Shown piece after piece: positions 9,710 through 18,144 of a DNA stretch of 39,974 nucleotides. The notes beneath the pieces were generated by a model. It ran no database searches and was not told the DNA's origin. It saw only the letters and a program-made list of their open reading frames with translations. The stretch comes from an uncultured Eubacteriales bacterium (GTDB lineage Bacteria; Bacillota; Clostridia; Oscillospirales; Oscillospiraceae): contig ONSQ01000009.1 in NCBI GenBank assembly GCA_900320465.1, positions 1 through 39,974 of the forward strand, read 5' to 3'. Each line of letters starts with the position of its first letter. Within the stretch, counting starts at the first letter, position 1. Position numbers and translations under genes: made by a program.

Positions 9710-10341
9710 CATTTTGTCAGCTTTCGAATCAGAAGCGAAAGAAGAACGGACAGTACGCAGCCGCCGCCGAAAATCAGATAGAAGATTGTCATGGGCAGGC
9801 CCACCCGCACAAAGGCGGGGTAGTTGAGCGCGGCCAGCGCGGTGAACAGACACAGGGCGTAGACGATACGCACCAGGAGAGAGGCGCGCCGCTCTTCCTT
9901 GCCGGGCAGCGTGCAGTCGAAATACACCGTCAGCACGCATTCCAGCAGTCCGAAACCGGTAAGCAGCGCCCGCAGCGGGCCGTCAACATGGGCGAAAAGC
10001 AGCGGCCCGATGAAGAGCAGTGCGCCGACCACACTGTTGATCGAAAGATAGGCCGACAGACCGACCAGCTTGCGCGTGCTGATGGACTCCACCAGCAGCT
10101 TTTCCGCTGCGCTCTGGCGGTCCGGTTCCTCTATGCGCTGCCCCGCCAGCAACTCGGACAGGCTCAGCTCCAGCTCCCGGCACAGAGGCTCGAAGAGCGC
10201 CACGTCCGGCAGCGAACGGCCCTTCTCCCACTTGGACACCGCCTTGTTGGTCACGCCAAGGCGGTCCGCCAGCTGCTGCTGGGTCAGTCCTCGACGCTTC
10301 CGCTCTTCTGCGATCAGATTTCCGATGGCTTGCTGATCCAT
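9709..10341 (-). CDS. Membrane-anchored XRE-family transcriptional regulator
   Basis: A 210-residue protein with a Cro/C1-type helix-turn-helix at residues about 5-60 (RKRRGLTQQQLADRLGV, then NKAVSKWEKGRSLPD) and four predicted membrane helices in the C-terminal half (about 92-113, 118-138, 152-172, 180-203). The pattern is common in Clostridia, where such regulators are thought to sense membrane or envelope state; no ligand is known here. The start follows AAGGAGCG. It has its own promoter (10377-10405) and is divergent from the HxlR gene, so it could act on that intergenic region, but no clear operator is visible. Confidence 0.88.
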   Translation of the reverse strand: MDQQAIGNLIAEERKRRGLTQQQLADRLGVTNKAVSKWEKGRSLPDVALFEPLCRELELSLSELLAGQRIEEPDRQSAAEKLLVESISTRKLVGLSAYLSINSVVGALLFIGPLLFAHVDGPLRALLTGFGLLECVLTVYFDCTLPGKEERRASLLVRIVYALCLFTALAALNYPAFVRVGLPMTIFYLIFGGGCVLSVLLSLLIRKLTK

Positions 10342-10376
10342 ATTCCCACGCTCCTTACTTCACTTTCAGTGCTTCC

Positions 10377-10405
10377 AGTGTAGCTGATCAACCCGGAAAA
10401 CGCAA
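10377..10405 (-). promoter_or_regulatory. Promoter of the XRE membrane regulator
   Basis: Minus strand: TTGCGT (10400-10405), a 17-base spacer and TACACT (10377-10382), 36 bases before the start. Confidence 0.65.
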
Positions 10406-10462
10406 TCCACCGTCAGTAGAACGGTGCAGAAGCTGCCAAAAACTGCCGATACGGAATGTTTC

Positions 10463-10491
10463 TTTACAACGAAAAACTTACTTGCTATACT
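10463..10491 (+). promoter_or_regulatory. Promoter of the HxlR / aldo-keto reductase operon
   Basis: TTTACA (10463-10468), a 17-base spacer and TATACT (10486-10491), 51 bases before the HxlR start. Confidence 0.78.
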
Positions 10492-10541
10492 GACAACACA
10501 GCACCACTCTTTATGGGCTGACGGATGAAGGAGGGAACGCC

Positions 10542-10877
10542 ATGTCAAGGGAACACAATTGCCCCTGCGCGGAGTCCTGTGTACTGCAGGGGGCGCTGGA
10601 CGCGATCGGGGGAAAGTGGAAGCTTCCGATCCTCTGCTCGCTGCTGGCCAACGGAGCGAGCCGCTATAACGAGCTGCTGAAAAACATACGCGGCATTTCC
10701 AACACCATGCTGTCCAAGACCCTCAAGGAGATGGAGGAGGACGGGCTGGTACGGCGCGAGGAATTTCTGGAGATACCGGTGCGCGTGGAATACGATCTGA
10801 GCGAGAAGGCGCGCAATCTCCAACCGATTTTGAATGACCTCATTCAATGGGCGTTGACTGAAAGGAAGGCAGAATGA
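10542..10877 (+). CDS. HxlR-family winged-helix transcriptional regulator
   Basis: A 111-residue DNA-binding protein. The family core is clear: GGKWKLPILCSLL, the recognition region RYNELLKNIRGISNTMLSKT, and the wing EDGLVRREEF. HxlR proteins respond to aldehydes, quinones or diamide-type stress. Cysteines in the N-terminal segment (CPCAESCVLQG, residues about 7-14) resemble the redox- or electrophile-sensing cysteine found at this place in YodB/CatR/HypR relatives. The ATG follows GGAGG. Its stop overlaps the start of the aldo/keto reductase by 4 bases (ATGA), so it probably regulates its own operon in response to a reactive compound that the reductase handles. Confidence 0.93.
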   Translation: MSREHNCPCAESCVLQGALDAIGGKWKLPILCSLLANGASRYNELLKNIRGISNTMLSKTLKEMEEDGLVRREEFLEIPVRVEYDLSEKARNLQPILNDLIQWALTERKAE

Positions 10878-12070
10878 TGCAATATCGCAGGGACAGACAC
10901 GGCAATGAGCTGAGCATATTGGGATATGGCTGCATGCGCTTTTCCAAAAAGGGCGCCGGCATCGACATCGAAAAGACGGAGCGCGAGCTGCTGGAAGCCT
11001 ACCGTGCCGGGGTCAACTACTATGACACGGCCTATATCTATCCCGGCAGCGAAGCCGCCGTGGGCGAGATCTTAGAGCGCAATCATATCCGTGAAAAGGT
11101 GAACCTGGCTACGAAGCTGCCGCAGTATCTGATCGGCAACCGAGCCGCGCTGGACCGCTATTTCGGCGAGGAGCTCTCTCGTCTGCGGACCGACTATGTG
11201 GACTATTATCTGATGCACCACCTGACGGACGTGGCCATGTGGGAAAAACTGAAAAAGGTCGGTATCCTGGACTGGATCGCCGAGAAAAAACAGAGCGGGG
11301 CCATCCGCAATATCGGCTTTTCCTACCATGGCAACACGGAGAACTTCCTGAAAATCCTCAACGACTACGACTGGGATTTCTGCCAGATCCAGTATAACTA
11401 TCTTGACGAGGTCGCCCAGGCAGGCCGGGATGGACTGCGAGCCGCCGCGGCCAAGGGCGTCGCCGTGATGATCATGGAGCCGCTGCGGGGCGGCAAGTTG
11501 GTGAACATGCTGCCAGAGAAGGCAAAGAAGGCCATGGCGGAGAGCGGACGTGGCTGGAGTCCGGCTGAGTGGGGCCTGCGCTGGCTGTACAATCAGAGCG
11601 AGGTCACAGTCGTACTGTCGGGCATGAACTCGCTGGAGATGGTTCAGGCCAACTGCCGCACCGCCAGCCAGGCACTGCCTGGAACGCTGACAGCGGAGGA
11701 CTTTACCACGCTGGAAAAGGTCAAAAGCGCCATACGGGAAAAGGAAAAAGTGGGCTGCACCGGCTGCCGCTACTGTATGCCCTGCCCGAAGGGTGTGGAT
11801 ATTCCCGGTATTTTCCGCAGCTACAACACCATGTTTAGCGAATCCAGGTTCGCTGGACGCTCGCAATTTGTCCAGACCGTCGGTCTTACCCGGGAGCCTG
11901 CGTTCGCCACCCAGTGCATCCGCTGCGGCAAGTGCGAGCAGCATTGCCCCCAAAGCATCCCTATCCGCGACAAGCTGGTGGAGGCGGATCGCGCGCTTCG
12001 CCCGCTGCCTTACAAAGTCGCCATTCAGGCCATGCGTTCCTTCATGTACCGCAAGCCATCGGAGAAATGA
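10874..12070 (+). CDS. Aldo/keto reductase with C-terminal 4Fe-4S ferredoxin domain
   Basis: A 398-residue fusion. Residues about 5-280 form the aldo/keto reductase barrel: YDTAYIYPGSE holds the catalytic tyrosine with the preceding aspartate, KLPQYL the lysine, and MHH the histidine position. Residues about 290-370 carry iron-sulfur motifs: CTGCRYCMPCPKGVDIP and CIRCGKCEQHCPQSIPI. Such proteins are frequent in Clostridia and may draw electrons from ferredoxin-type donors for carbonyl reduction; substrates are mostly unknown. It overlaps the HxlR stop by 4 bases; the second ATG (10877) is an alternative start. The GC-rich hairpin at 12081-12110 follows, but its T-run favours the opposite strand. 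Confidence 0.93.
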   Translation: MMQYRRDRHGNELSILGYGCMRFSKKGAGIDIEKTERELLEAYRAGVNYYDTAYIYPGSEAAVGEILERNHIREKVNLATKLPQYLIGNRAALDRYFGEELSRLRTDYVDYYLMHHLTDVAMWEKLKKVGILDWIAEKKQSGAIRNIGFSYHGNTENFLKILNDYDWDFCQIQYNYLDEVAQAGRDGLRAAAAKGVAVMIMEPLRGGKLVNMLPEKAKKAMAESGRGWSPAEWGLRWLYNQSEVTVVLSGMNSLEMVQANCRTASQALPGTLTAEDFTTLEKVKSAIREKEKVGCTGCRYCMPCPKGVDIPGIFRSYNTMFSESRFAGRSQFVQTVGLTREPAFATQCIRCGKCEQHCPQSIPIRDKLVEADRALRPLPYKVAIQAMRSFMYRKPSEK

Positions 12071-12073
12071 CGC

Positions 12074-12110
12074 AAAAAAAACCGCGCCGGGGAGCTTTCC
12101 CCGGCGCGGT
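12074..12110 (-). terminator. Terminator of hpf (possibly shared by both strands)
   Basis: Minus strand: ACCGCGCCGGGG, short loop, CCCCGGCGCGGT, then TTTTTTT. A 12-bp perfect stem 20 bases after the hpf stop; on the plus strand it is equally stable but lacks a T-run. Confidence 0.92.
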
Positions 12111-12129
12111 GGAGTCTACGCGATCTATA

Positions 12130-12678
12130 TTAATCGTCCAGTCCGTCGTCGCAGATCAGACCGTAGCCGCCGTTTTTGCGCGCATATACGACCGAGATCG
12201 CATCCTCGGCGTCCATGTTGCGGAAAACGAAGAACTCATGGCCCAGCAGATTCATCTGCAAAATGGCTTCCTGAACACCCATGGGCTTGATCGAAAAGCG
12301 CTTGCTGCGCACGACCTTGAATTCGTCTTTGTCCTCCTCTTCGGCGGGGACATAAGCAGGTACGGCGTCACGCTCCAATGCACCCTCGCGAAGTCTCTTC
12401 TCGAGGCGTGTCTTGTTCCGGCGGATCTGCCGCTCGATGGCGGCCACACCGGAGTCGACCGATGCGTACATGTCGTTCGTCAGTTCGCTTGCTCTGTAAT
12501 AGAGCCCGTTGTTGTGGATGGTGATCTCAGCGCGGAAGCGGCCGCGTTCGATCGAGAAGGTGACAAAAGCATCGCCCTCGTTTCTGAAGAAACGGTCGAG
12601 CTTGCCGATCTTCTTGATGGCATACGCGCGCAGATCCTCGGAAGAATCCATCTTTTTCTCGGCGAAAGTGAACTTCAT
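12130..12678 (-). CDS. hpf: Ribosome hibernation promoting factor, long form
   Basis: A 182-residue ribosome-binding protein. The N-terminal domain (about 1-100: MKFTFAEKKMDSSEDLRAYA, FVTFSIERGRFRAEITI, ELTNDMYASVD) is the RaiA/HPF fold that blocks tRNA and mRNA sites on the 30S subunit. After a charged linker, the C-terminal domain (about 125-180: VVRSKRFSIKPM, EAILQMNLLGHEFFVFRN, VVYARKNGGYGLI) dimerises to join two 70S ribosomes into inactive 100S particles. The ATG at 12678 is chosen over upstream codons because AGGAGGAAAGG precedes it and all homologous sequence starts there. It is a single-gene unit with its own terminator. Confidence 0.95.
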   Translation of the reverse strand: MKFTFAEKKMDSSEDLRAYAIKKIGKLDRFFRNEGDAFVTFSIERGRFRAEITIHNNGLYYRASELTNDMYASVDSGVAAIERQIRRNKTRLEKRLREGALERDAVPAYVPAEEEDKDEFKVVRSKRFSIKPMGVQEAILQMNLLGHEFFVFRNMDAEDAISVVYARKNGGYGLICDDGLDD

Positions 12679-12786
12679 ACTGCCTTTCCTCCTGTATATG
12701 ACGGCCGCGGCGAGCATGGCACCGTCAGCCGCGCTTGAATTCGAAGCGGCGCCTTTGCGTGTAATGCTGCGCCTCTTCGTGAGAAC

Positions 12787-12815
12787 AGTATACCACTTTT
12801 GCACCTTAAAGAAAA
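12787..12815 (-). promoter_or_regulatory. Possible hpf promoter
   Basis: Minus strand: TGGTATACT gives a good -10 (12787-12792) with a TGn extension; the hexamer 17 bases upstream, TTTTCT, is a poor -35. About 110 bases before the start. Confidence 0.45.
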
Positions 12816-12920
12816 GAATTTTTGTGAACAAAGCCCATTATCGTCATATCACACCGATGGGATAGGTATTTTTTGGCTAATCATACGAAATTTCGCCGCG
12901 GTAAAACCGCTCCGGCAGAC

Positions 12921-12952
12921 AAAAGGAGCCGACGCAAACACGCGTCGGCTCC
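12921..12952 (-). terminator. Terminator of the glyQS-nadE operon
   Basis: Minus strand: GGAGCCGACGC, 6-base loop, GCGTCGGCTCC, then TTTT. Perfect 11-bp stem 24 bases after the nadE stop. Confidence 0.92.
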
Positions 12953-12975
12953 TTGATTCACCTGTGGGGAAGTAC

Positions 12976-14874
12976 TTATTTGAGACTGCTTTCGTATTCG
13001 TCCAGCATGCGCAGGAACAGCGTGCTCTCTCCGTCGGAGGGCATACGCAGACCGGTACGCGGCGAGACGGAGAAGGCCTCCACCGAGGGACCGTCCATCA
13101 GACAGCTGCGCTTGAACTGCTGGGTGAACAGACGCTTGCAGTAGCTTCTCAGCCAGCGGATCAGCTCTTCGTCGGAAAACTCATCGCCATAGGCGAGCTT
13201 CGCCAGACGCAGCGTCTTGACCGGGTCAAAACCGCAGATCAGGATCTTGTGGGTGAAGAAGTCCTGCAGACTGTAGGAGCCTACCGCGTCCTCGCTCTTC
13301 TGCTCGATCAGATCGTCATGGATCGGCAGGAGCTCCGGCGTAACCGGACAATCCAGCACGTCATAGAGCGCGGCCTTGAGGACCTTGTCGTCCGTCAGCG
13401 CGGCGATGTGGCTGACGGCGGCGCGCACCTGAGTCTTGGTCATGCCGATATTCACGTCGTACATGCTGGTGTGGTCGCCGTTATAGGTGCACCAGCCGTC
13501 GATATACTCGCTCAGATCCTCGGTGCCCACGTCAAGGCCGTTGACCTTGTTGGCAATGTCCATCAGGACCTGGGTGCGCTCGCGGGCCTGGGCGTTTTCA
13601 AAGGCAATGGAGTAATCGTCGTGGGCGTGGCCAATATCGTCAAAGTGCTGGTACACGCTCTTGCCAATGTCGATCACGCGCACCTCGGCGCCGATCTGCT
13701 CGGCCACGACGATAGCGTTGGACTTGGTGCGCGACGAGGTGCCGAAGCAGGGCAGCGTGCAGGCAACCACGTTGGTGGAGGGCAGCCCCATGCGCTTGAC
13801 CGCCATGGCGCTGACCATCACGGCCAGCGTGGAGTCCACACCGCCGGAGATGCCGACCACGCAGTGATCCAGATGGGCAAACTCCATGCGCTTGACAAGG
13901 CCGGAGACCTGGATATCCAGCATGCGCTCGCAGTAGGTATGCAGCGCGGCCTCGCCCTCGGGCAGATGCGGATGCTTGCGGTAGCGGCGCGTGAGTGCCG
14001 TTTCGCTGAGCTCATCGCCCCAGTACTCCACGTCGCAGTCGATTCCGGGCGTGCCGAAGCCGCCCATGGCGCGGCGCAGGTTCTGCAGGTACTGCACGTC
14101 GATCTCCGACACGGCCAGTGCGTCGGCGCGCTCTTCCTCGGCAAGCAGCTCGCCGTTCTCGGCCACCAGGCAGAGACCGGAATAGCTGTTGTCGGTCGTG
14201 CTCTCGCCCCGGCCGGGGGCGGCGAGCACCAGCGAGCAGGCCAGCCGTTTCGATTCGGCGCTGACGGCGCGGCGCGCCTCCAGATCGGAATACACGGTCT
14301 GGGGGAAGTCCGCCATCTGGGCGATCAGCGTGGCACCCTCCAGCGCATAGCCGACAGCGGGGGAGACGATATCGTTTCGATCTCCGCCCAGCTCGACGGC
14401 GACGGTCAGACCGTCCAGCGTCTCATGGGTAAAGAGAGCCTCGGCGCACAGATGCGTCTCATAGGGCCCCACGCTGACAAAGTCGCCGCTGCCCTCATAG
14501 GCGGCAAAGGGACTGCCGCTGACAGCTCTTCGGGGGACAAGGGCCAGGATACCGCCCCGGTATAGGACGGCTGCCACGCTCAGAACCTTGGCGCCGAAGG
14601 CAAAGGGCAGACCGACGAAAACCAGCATGTCGCGGTCTTCGGTGGCGGCGGTGACGGTCTCAAGAGCACGGCGTGCGCCGCGAAGCAGCACCTCGTGGCG
14701 GATGAGATCGCCGCAGGTTACGCCTGTGAGCGTCAGCTCGGGAAAGACGAGCACCTTGACGCCGGCGGCGTCAGCACGCTCGATGGCTTCGATCACGCGC
14801 GCGGCGTTATAGTCACAGTCGGCTACCCGGATGACCGGAGAGGCCGCCGCAACCTTTACAAATCCATCTTTCAT
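12976..14874 (-). CDS. nadE: NAD+ synthetase, two-domain form with degenerate glutaminase domain
   Basis: A 632-residue protein with the layout of glutamine-dependent NAD+ synthetase, last step of NAD synthesis. Residues 1-280 are a nitrilase-like (CN hydrolase) domain; residues about 300-632 are the ATP-binding synthetase domain with the intact SGGVDSTLA loop, CFGTSSRTKSNA and FKRSCLMDGPSVEAFSVSPR. The glutaminase triad is broken: E46 (FPELTLTG) is kept, but the lysine of the usual PKTYLP motif is R115 and the nucleophile cysteine of the usual VEICED motif is G163 (VELGGD). I therefore infer an ammonia-dependent enzyme, or one fed by another glutaminase. It starts 16 bases after glyQS in the same transcript, with a weak ribosome binding site (GAGGCGACGG). 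Confidence 0.93.
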   Translation of the reverse strand: MKDGFVKVAAASPVIRVADCDYNAARVIEAIERADAAGVKVLVFPELTLTGVTCGDLIRHEVLLRGARRALETVTAATEDRDMLVFVGLPFAFGAKVLSVAAVLYRGGILALVPRRAVSGSPFAAYEGSGDFVSVGPYETHLCAEALFTHETLDGLTVAVELGGDRNDIVSPAVGYALEGATLIAQMADFPQTVYSDLEARRAVSAESKRLACSLVLAAPGRGESTTDNSYSGLCLVAENGELLAEEERADALAVSEIDVQYLQNLRRAMGGFGTPGIDCDVEYWGDELSETALTRRYRKHPHLPEGEAALHTYCERMLDIQVSGLVKRMEFAHLDHCVVGISGGVDSTLAVMVSAMAVKRMGLPSTNVVACTLPCFGTSSRTKSNAIVVAEQIGAEVRVIDIGKSVYQHFDDIGHAHDDYSIAFENAQARERTQVLMDIANKVNGLDVGTEDLSEYIDGWCTYNGDHTSMYDVNIGMTKTQVRAAVSHIAALTDDKVLKAALYDVLDCPVTPELLPIHDDLIEQKSEDAVGSYSLQDFFTHKILICGFDPVKTLRLAKLAYGDEFSDEELIRWLRSYCKRLFTQQFKRSCLMDGPSVEAFSVSPRTGLRMPSDGESTLFLRMLDEYESSLK

Positions 14875-14890
14875 CGTTCCGTCGCCTCGC

Positions 14891-16315
14891 TTAGAACTTG
14901 ATGCGCTCGGCGATGTAGTTCTTGACCTCGCTGATGGGGATGCGGACCTGCTCCATGCTGTCGCGGTCGCGGATCGTGACGCAGTGGTCGGCTTCATCGG
15001 TGTCGGTGCCGACGGTGTTGAAGTCAAAGGTGATGCAGAACGGCGTGCCGATCTCATCCTCGCGGCGGTAACGCTTGCCGATGGAGCCGGTCTCGTCGTA
15101 ATCGCACATAAACTCCTTCGAAAGCTCGCGGTACAGCTCCATGGCGGGGCCGGTGAGGATCTCCTTCTTGGACAGCGGCAGGATCGCGCACTTGTAGGGC
15201 GCCAGAGCCGGGTGCAGATGCAGCACGGTGCGGATATCGTCGTTGCCCTTCTTGTCCTGGCCCACGACCTGCTCGTCATAGGCCTCGCACAGGAAGGCCA
15301 GCGCCACGCGGTCACAGCCCAGGGAGGGCTCGATCACATAGGGGATATAGTGCTCGTTGGTGTCCTGGTCGAAATAGGTCAGATCCTTGCCCGAGGCCTC
15401 CTGATGGCGGCCCAGGTCATAATCCGTACGGTCGGCAATGCCCCACAGCTCGCCCCAGTCGGTGAAGGGGAAGGCGTATTCGATATCGGTGGTGGCGCGG
15501 GAGTAGAAGGCGAGCTCGGCCTTCTCATGGTCGCGCAGGCGCAGATGCTCTTCCTTGATGCCGAGGCTCAGCAGCCACTTCTGGCAGTAGTCCTTCCAGT
15601 AGGCGAACCACTCCAGATCGGTGCCGGGCTTGCAGAAGAACTCGCACTCCATCTGCTCAAACTCGCGGGTGCGGAAAGTAAAGTTGCCCGGGGTGATCTC
15701 ATTGCGGAAGGCCTTGCCCACCTGGCAGACGCCAAAGGGCAGCTTCCGTCTGGTGGTACGCTGGATATTGGCAAAGTTGACAAAAATGCCCTGGGCCGTC
15801 TCCGGACGGAGATAGCAGACAGAGGAGGAGTCCTCGGTCACGCCGATGGCGGTCTTGAACATCAGATTGAACTTGCGGATGGGGGTAAAGTTGTGCTTGC
15901 CGCACACGGGGCAGACGATGTCCTCGTGCTCGGCGATAAAGGCGTCCATCTCGTCAAAGCTCATGGCGTCCACGTTGACCTCACTGTGCTCGTCGCCGAT
16001 CAGCTTGTCGGCGCGGTGACGGGCCTTGCAGCTGCGGCAGTCCAGCAGCGGGTCGGAGAAGCCGGCCACATGACCGGTGGTGACCCAGGTCTGGGGGTTC
16101 ATGATGATGGCGGCGTCGAGGCCGACGTTGTACTCGCTCTCCTGCACGAACTTCTTCAGCCATGCCTTTTTGACGTTGTTTTTGAATTCCACGCCCAGGG
16201 GGCCGTAGTCCCAGGAGTTGGCAAGACCGCCGTAGATCTCGCTGCCGGCGTAGACGAAGCCGCGGTTTTTGCACAGGGCTACAATCTTGTCCATTGTTTT
16301 TTCGCTGTGTTCCAT
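14891..16315 (-). CDS. glyQS: Glycyl-tRNA synthetase (dimeric alpha2, class II)
   Basis: A 474-residue enzyme charging tRNA-Gly, of the single-chain homodimeric type also found in Gram-positives, archaea and eukaryotes. Class II motifs are visible: motif 1 region [18 protein letters not shown], motif 2 around [21 protein letters not shown], and motif 3 near [14 protein letters not shown]; the C-terminal anticodon-binding domain starts about residue 375 ([13 protein letters not shown]). CPVCGKHNF and CRSCKARH in the insertion may bind zinc. The ATG at 16315 follows AAAGGAAGAG; the frame extends a little upstream without a better site. No T-box leader is visible in the 70 bases between promoter and start, which is unusual for a Firmicute synthetase; an 18-bp palindrome is there instead. 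Confidence 0.96.
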   Translation of the reverse strand: MEHSEKTMDKIVALCKNRGFVYAGSEIYGGLANSWDYGPLGVEFKNNVKKAWLKKFVQESEYNVGLDAAIIMNPQTWVTTGHVAGFSDPLLDCRSCKARHRADKLIGDEHSEVNVDAMSFDEMDAFIAEHEDIVCPVCGKHNFTPIRKFNLMFKTAIGVTEDSSSVCYLRPETAQGIFVNFANIQRTTRRKLPFGVCQVGKAFRNEITPGNFTFRTREFEQMECEFFCKPGTDLEWFAYWKDYCQKWLLSLGIKEEHLRLRDHEKAELAFYSRATTDIEYAFPFTDWGELWGIADRTDYDLGRHQEASGKDLTYFDQDTNEHYIPYVIEPSLGCDRVALAFLCEAYDEQVVGQDKKGNDDIRTVLHLHPALAPYKCAILPLSKKEILTGPAMELYRELSKEFMCDYDETGSIGKRYRREDEIGTPFCITFDFNTVGTDTDEADHCVTIRDRDSMEQVRIPISEVKNYIAERIKF

Positions 16316-16359
16316 TTTCTCTTCCTTTCCCCCGCGGCTGGCTGCCGCAGAGAGTTTCA

Positions 16360-16377
16360 TTTGTCAATACTGACAAA
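16360..16377. promoter_or_regulatory. 18-bp palindrome just downstream of the glyQS -10
   Basis: TTTGTCA-ATAC-TGACAAA is a perfect 7-4-7 inverted repeat. On the minus strand it starts 5 bases after the -10 of the glyQS promoter, so it covers the transcription start, a classical repressor position. It could also form a weak RNA hairpin. The factor is unknown. Confidence 0.5.
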
Positions 16378-16382
16378 ATCAC

Positions 16383-16411
16383 AGTATAGCAGATTATTCC
16401 CTCAACTGCAA
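16383..16411 (-). promoter_or_regulatory. Promoter of the glyQS-nadE operon
   Basis: Minus strand: TTGCAG (16406-16411), a 17-base spacer, TATACT (16383-16388), 68 bases before the glyQS start. Confidence 0.75.
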
Positions 16412-16469
16412 CGAAAACTGTGCCTGCTTGAAAAAAACTCTTAAATCTCATAAACTAACAAAAAAGGTG

Positions 16470-16498
16470 TTAACATAATGCAAAAGATGGTGTATACT
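16470..16498 (+). promoter_or_regulatory. Promoter of the polysaccharide deacetylase gene
   Basis: TTAACA (16470-16475), a 17-base spacer and TATACT (16493-16498), 42 bases before the GTG start. Confidence 0.78.
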
Positions 16499-16539
16499 AC
16501 TTCGATAGAGATCAATACAGCGAAACGGTGGGAGCGGAC

Positions 16540-18048
16540 GTGAAGGACAAGAAAAAAAGCACGCACGTGAGGGAAGAAAAGCCCAAACTGACGAGCGAGG
16601 AAAAGCACAGGAAAATACACAGAAAAAAAGTCGCCGTGATCTTTGCCATCGCTCTGATCTATCTGGTGATCGTCGTTGCGGCAGCCATCGTCATTGACGA
16701 CCGTCATGTGGAAATCACCCTTCTGGGAGACAGCGAGCAAACCGTGGAGGTTGGCGTGCCATACGCCGACCCCGGCGCCGAAGCCTATCTGACCGGCAAC
16801 CTCTTCGGCCGCATGGACTCTGCAGTCACCCTGCGGATCAGCGGCGAGGTCAACAGCGCCGAGATCGGCGACTATGCGCTGGAATACAGTGCCAGCGCCT
16901 TCGGCCGTGAGGCGGTCAGCTACCGGCTGGTCCACGTGCGGGATACCACACCTCCAGTCATCACGCTCAACCACGAGGACGGCTATATGGCAAGCTGGCT
17001 GGTGGGCTACAGCGAGGAGGGCTTCAGCGCCGTTGACAATTATGACGGCGATGTGACCGAGCGGGTCATCCGCACCGAGGGCGACGACATCATTTATTAC
17101 AGCGTCACCGACTCCTCCGGCAACGAGAGCACCGTACAGCGCGTCATTGAATACGGCATTTCCGAGCCGATGATCCGTCTGGAGGGCGGCGAGGAAATCA
17201 GCTATCCGGCGGACTTTACCTTTACCGATCCCGGCTTTGAGGCCATTGACGAGAGCGGCAACGACCTGACCGCCTATGTCCAGGTAACCGGAGAGGTCAA
17301 ACCCTGGATCGTGGGCAGCTATGAGCTGAACTATTATATTATGAATGAGCAGGGCGAGACGGCCAGCGCCAAGCGCGTGGTCAACGTGGTGCCCCAGCCC
17401 ATGCCGGATACGGTGGTGCCGGAGGAAAAGACGATCTATCTCACCTTCGACGACGGTCCGGGTCCCTATACCGAGCGGCTTTTGAACCTGCTGGCCAATT
17501 ACGGTGTCAAGGCGACCTTTTTTGTCACAGGCAACGGGCCGGACTATGACGACATGATCGGCCGCGCCTATCGTGAGGGACACGCCATCGGCGTACACAG
17601 CTATACGCACGACTACAGCCGCATCTATGCCAATGAGCAGGCCTTCTTCGACGACTTCCAGGCGACGGAGGAGCTGATTTACTCCCAGACCGGCAGCTAC
17701 ACCCGCCTGTTCCGCTTCCCCGGCGGCAGCAGCAACACCGTCAGCCGAAATTACAACTACGGCATCATGTCCCGCCTGGCGCGCTATATGACCGATATGG
17801 GCTACGTCTTCTTCGACTGGAACGTGACCAGCGGCGACGCGGGCGAAACCACCTCCACCTATCGGGTGGCCGAGAACGTCAAGAACGGCTGCAGCGAGCA
17901 CACGGTCTGCGTGGTGCTTCAGCACGACATCAAGGGCTTCAGCGTGGACGCGGTGGAAAACATCATCATCTGGGGCCGCAACCACGGCTACACCTTCAAG
18001 CCTCTGGATGAGACGAGCTTCGGCGCGCACCACGGCACCAACAATTGA
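16540..18048 (+). CDS. Membrane-anchored polysaccharide deacetylase with Ig-like repeats
   Basis: A 502-residue surface enzyme. After a lysine-rich cytoplasmic start and one membrane helix (about 36-57) come three beta-rich Ig-like repeats of the DUF5011 type (about 65-140, 143-215, 218-295; signatures DPGAEAYL, TPPVITLNHED, TDPGFEAID). The C-terminal NodB domain (about 310-500) has TFDDGPGPYT (metal and base aspartates), GVHSYTHDY (metal histidines), RFPGGSSN and LQHDIKG, so it should be active on N-acetylated glycans, probably peptidoglycan. GTG at 16540 is preferred because GGTGGGAG lies 6-8 bases before it; an in-frame GTG at 16528 overlaps that site. It is probably monocistronic or leads into coaX. 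Confidence 0.93.
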   Translation: MKDKKKSTHVREEKPKLTSEEKHRKIHRKKVAVIFAIALIYLVIVVAAAIVIDDRHVEITLLGDSEQTVEVGVPYADPGAEAYLTGNLFGRMDSAVTLRISGEVNSAEIGDYALEYSASAFGREAVSYRLVHVRDTTPPVITLNHEDGYMASWLVGYSEEGFSAVDNYDGDVTERVIRTEGDDIIYYSVTDSSGNESTVQRVIEYGISEPMIRLEGGEEISYPADFTFTDPGFEAIDESGNDLTAYVQVTGEVKPWIVGSYELNYYIMNEQGETASAKRVVNVVPQPMPDTVVPEEKTIYLTFDDGPGPYTERLLNLLANYGVKATFFVTGNGPDYDDMIGRAYREGHAIGVHSYTHDYSRIYANEQAFFDDFQATEELIYSQTGSYTRLFRFPGGSSNTVSRNYNYGIMSRLARYMTDMGYVFFDWNVTSGDAGETTSTYRVAENVKNGCSEHTVCVVLQHDIKGFSVDAVENIIIWGRNHGYTFKPLDETSFGAHHGTNN

Positions 18049-18144
18049 CTTTCAGAGCGCCGCGGTTTTTAGAGTGCCGCGGGCGGTGTGCAGCCTCGGA
18101 AAAACATGCAAGAACGGAAGAAACATCAAAAAGGAGATAGAAAC

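Noticed and set aside
10450-10541. Operator for HxlR in the divergent XRE-HxlR region
   Set aside because: I saw no convincing inverted repeat overlapping either promoter; autoregulation remains a family-based expectation only.
12799-14565. A 588-codon plus-strand open frame opposite nadE
   Set aside because: It lies antisense to a well-supported gene, has low-complexity alanine/glycine/histidine-rich composition, no ribosome binding site and no family match. The same reasoning removes the long antisense frames at 3785-5851 (+), 7588-8694 (+), 14831-16444 (+), 16441-18033 (-), 21111-22793 (+), 25548-26789 (-), 30890-31960 (-) and 36466-38490 (-).
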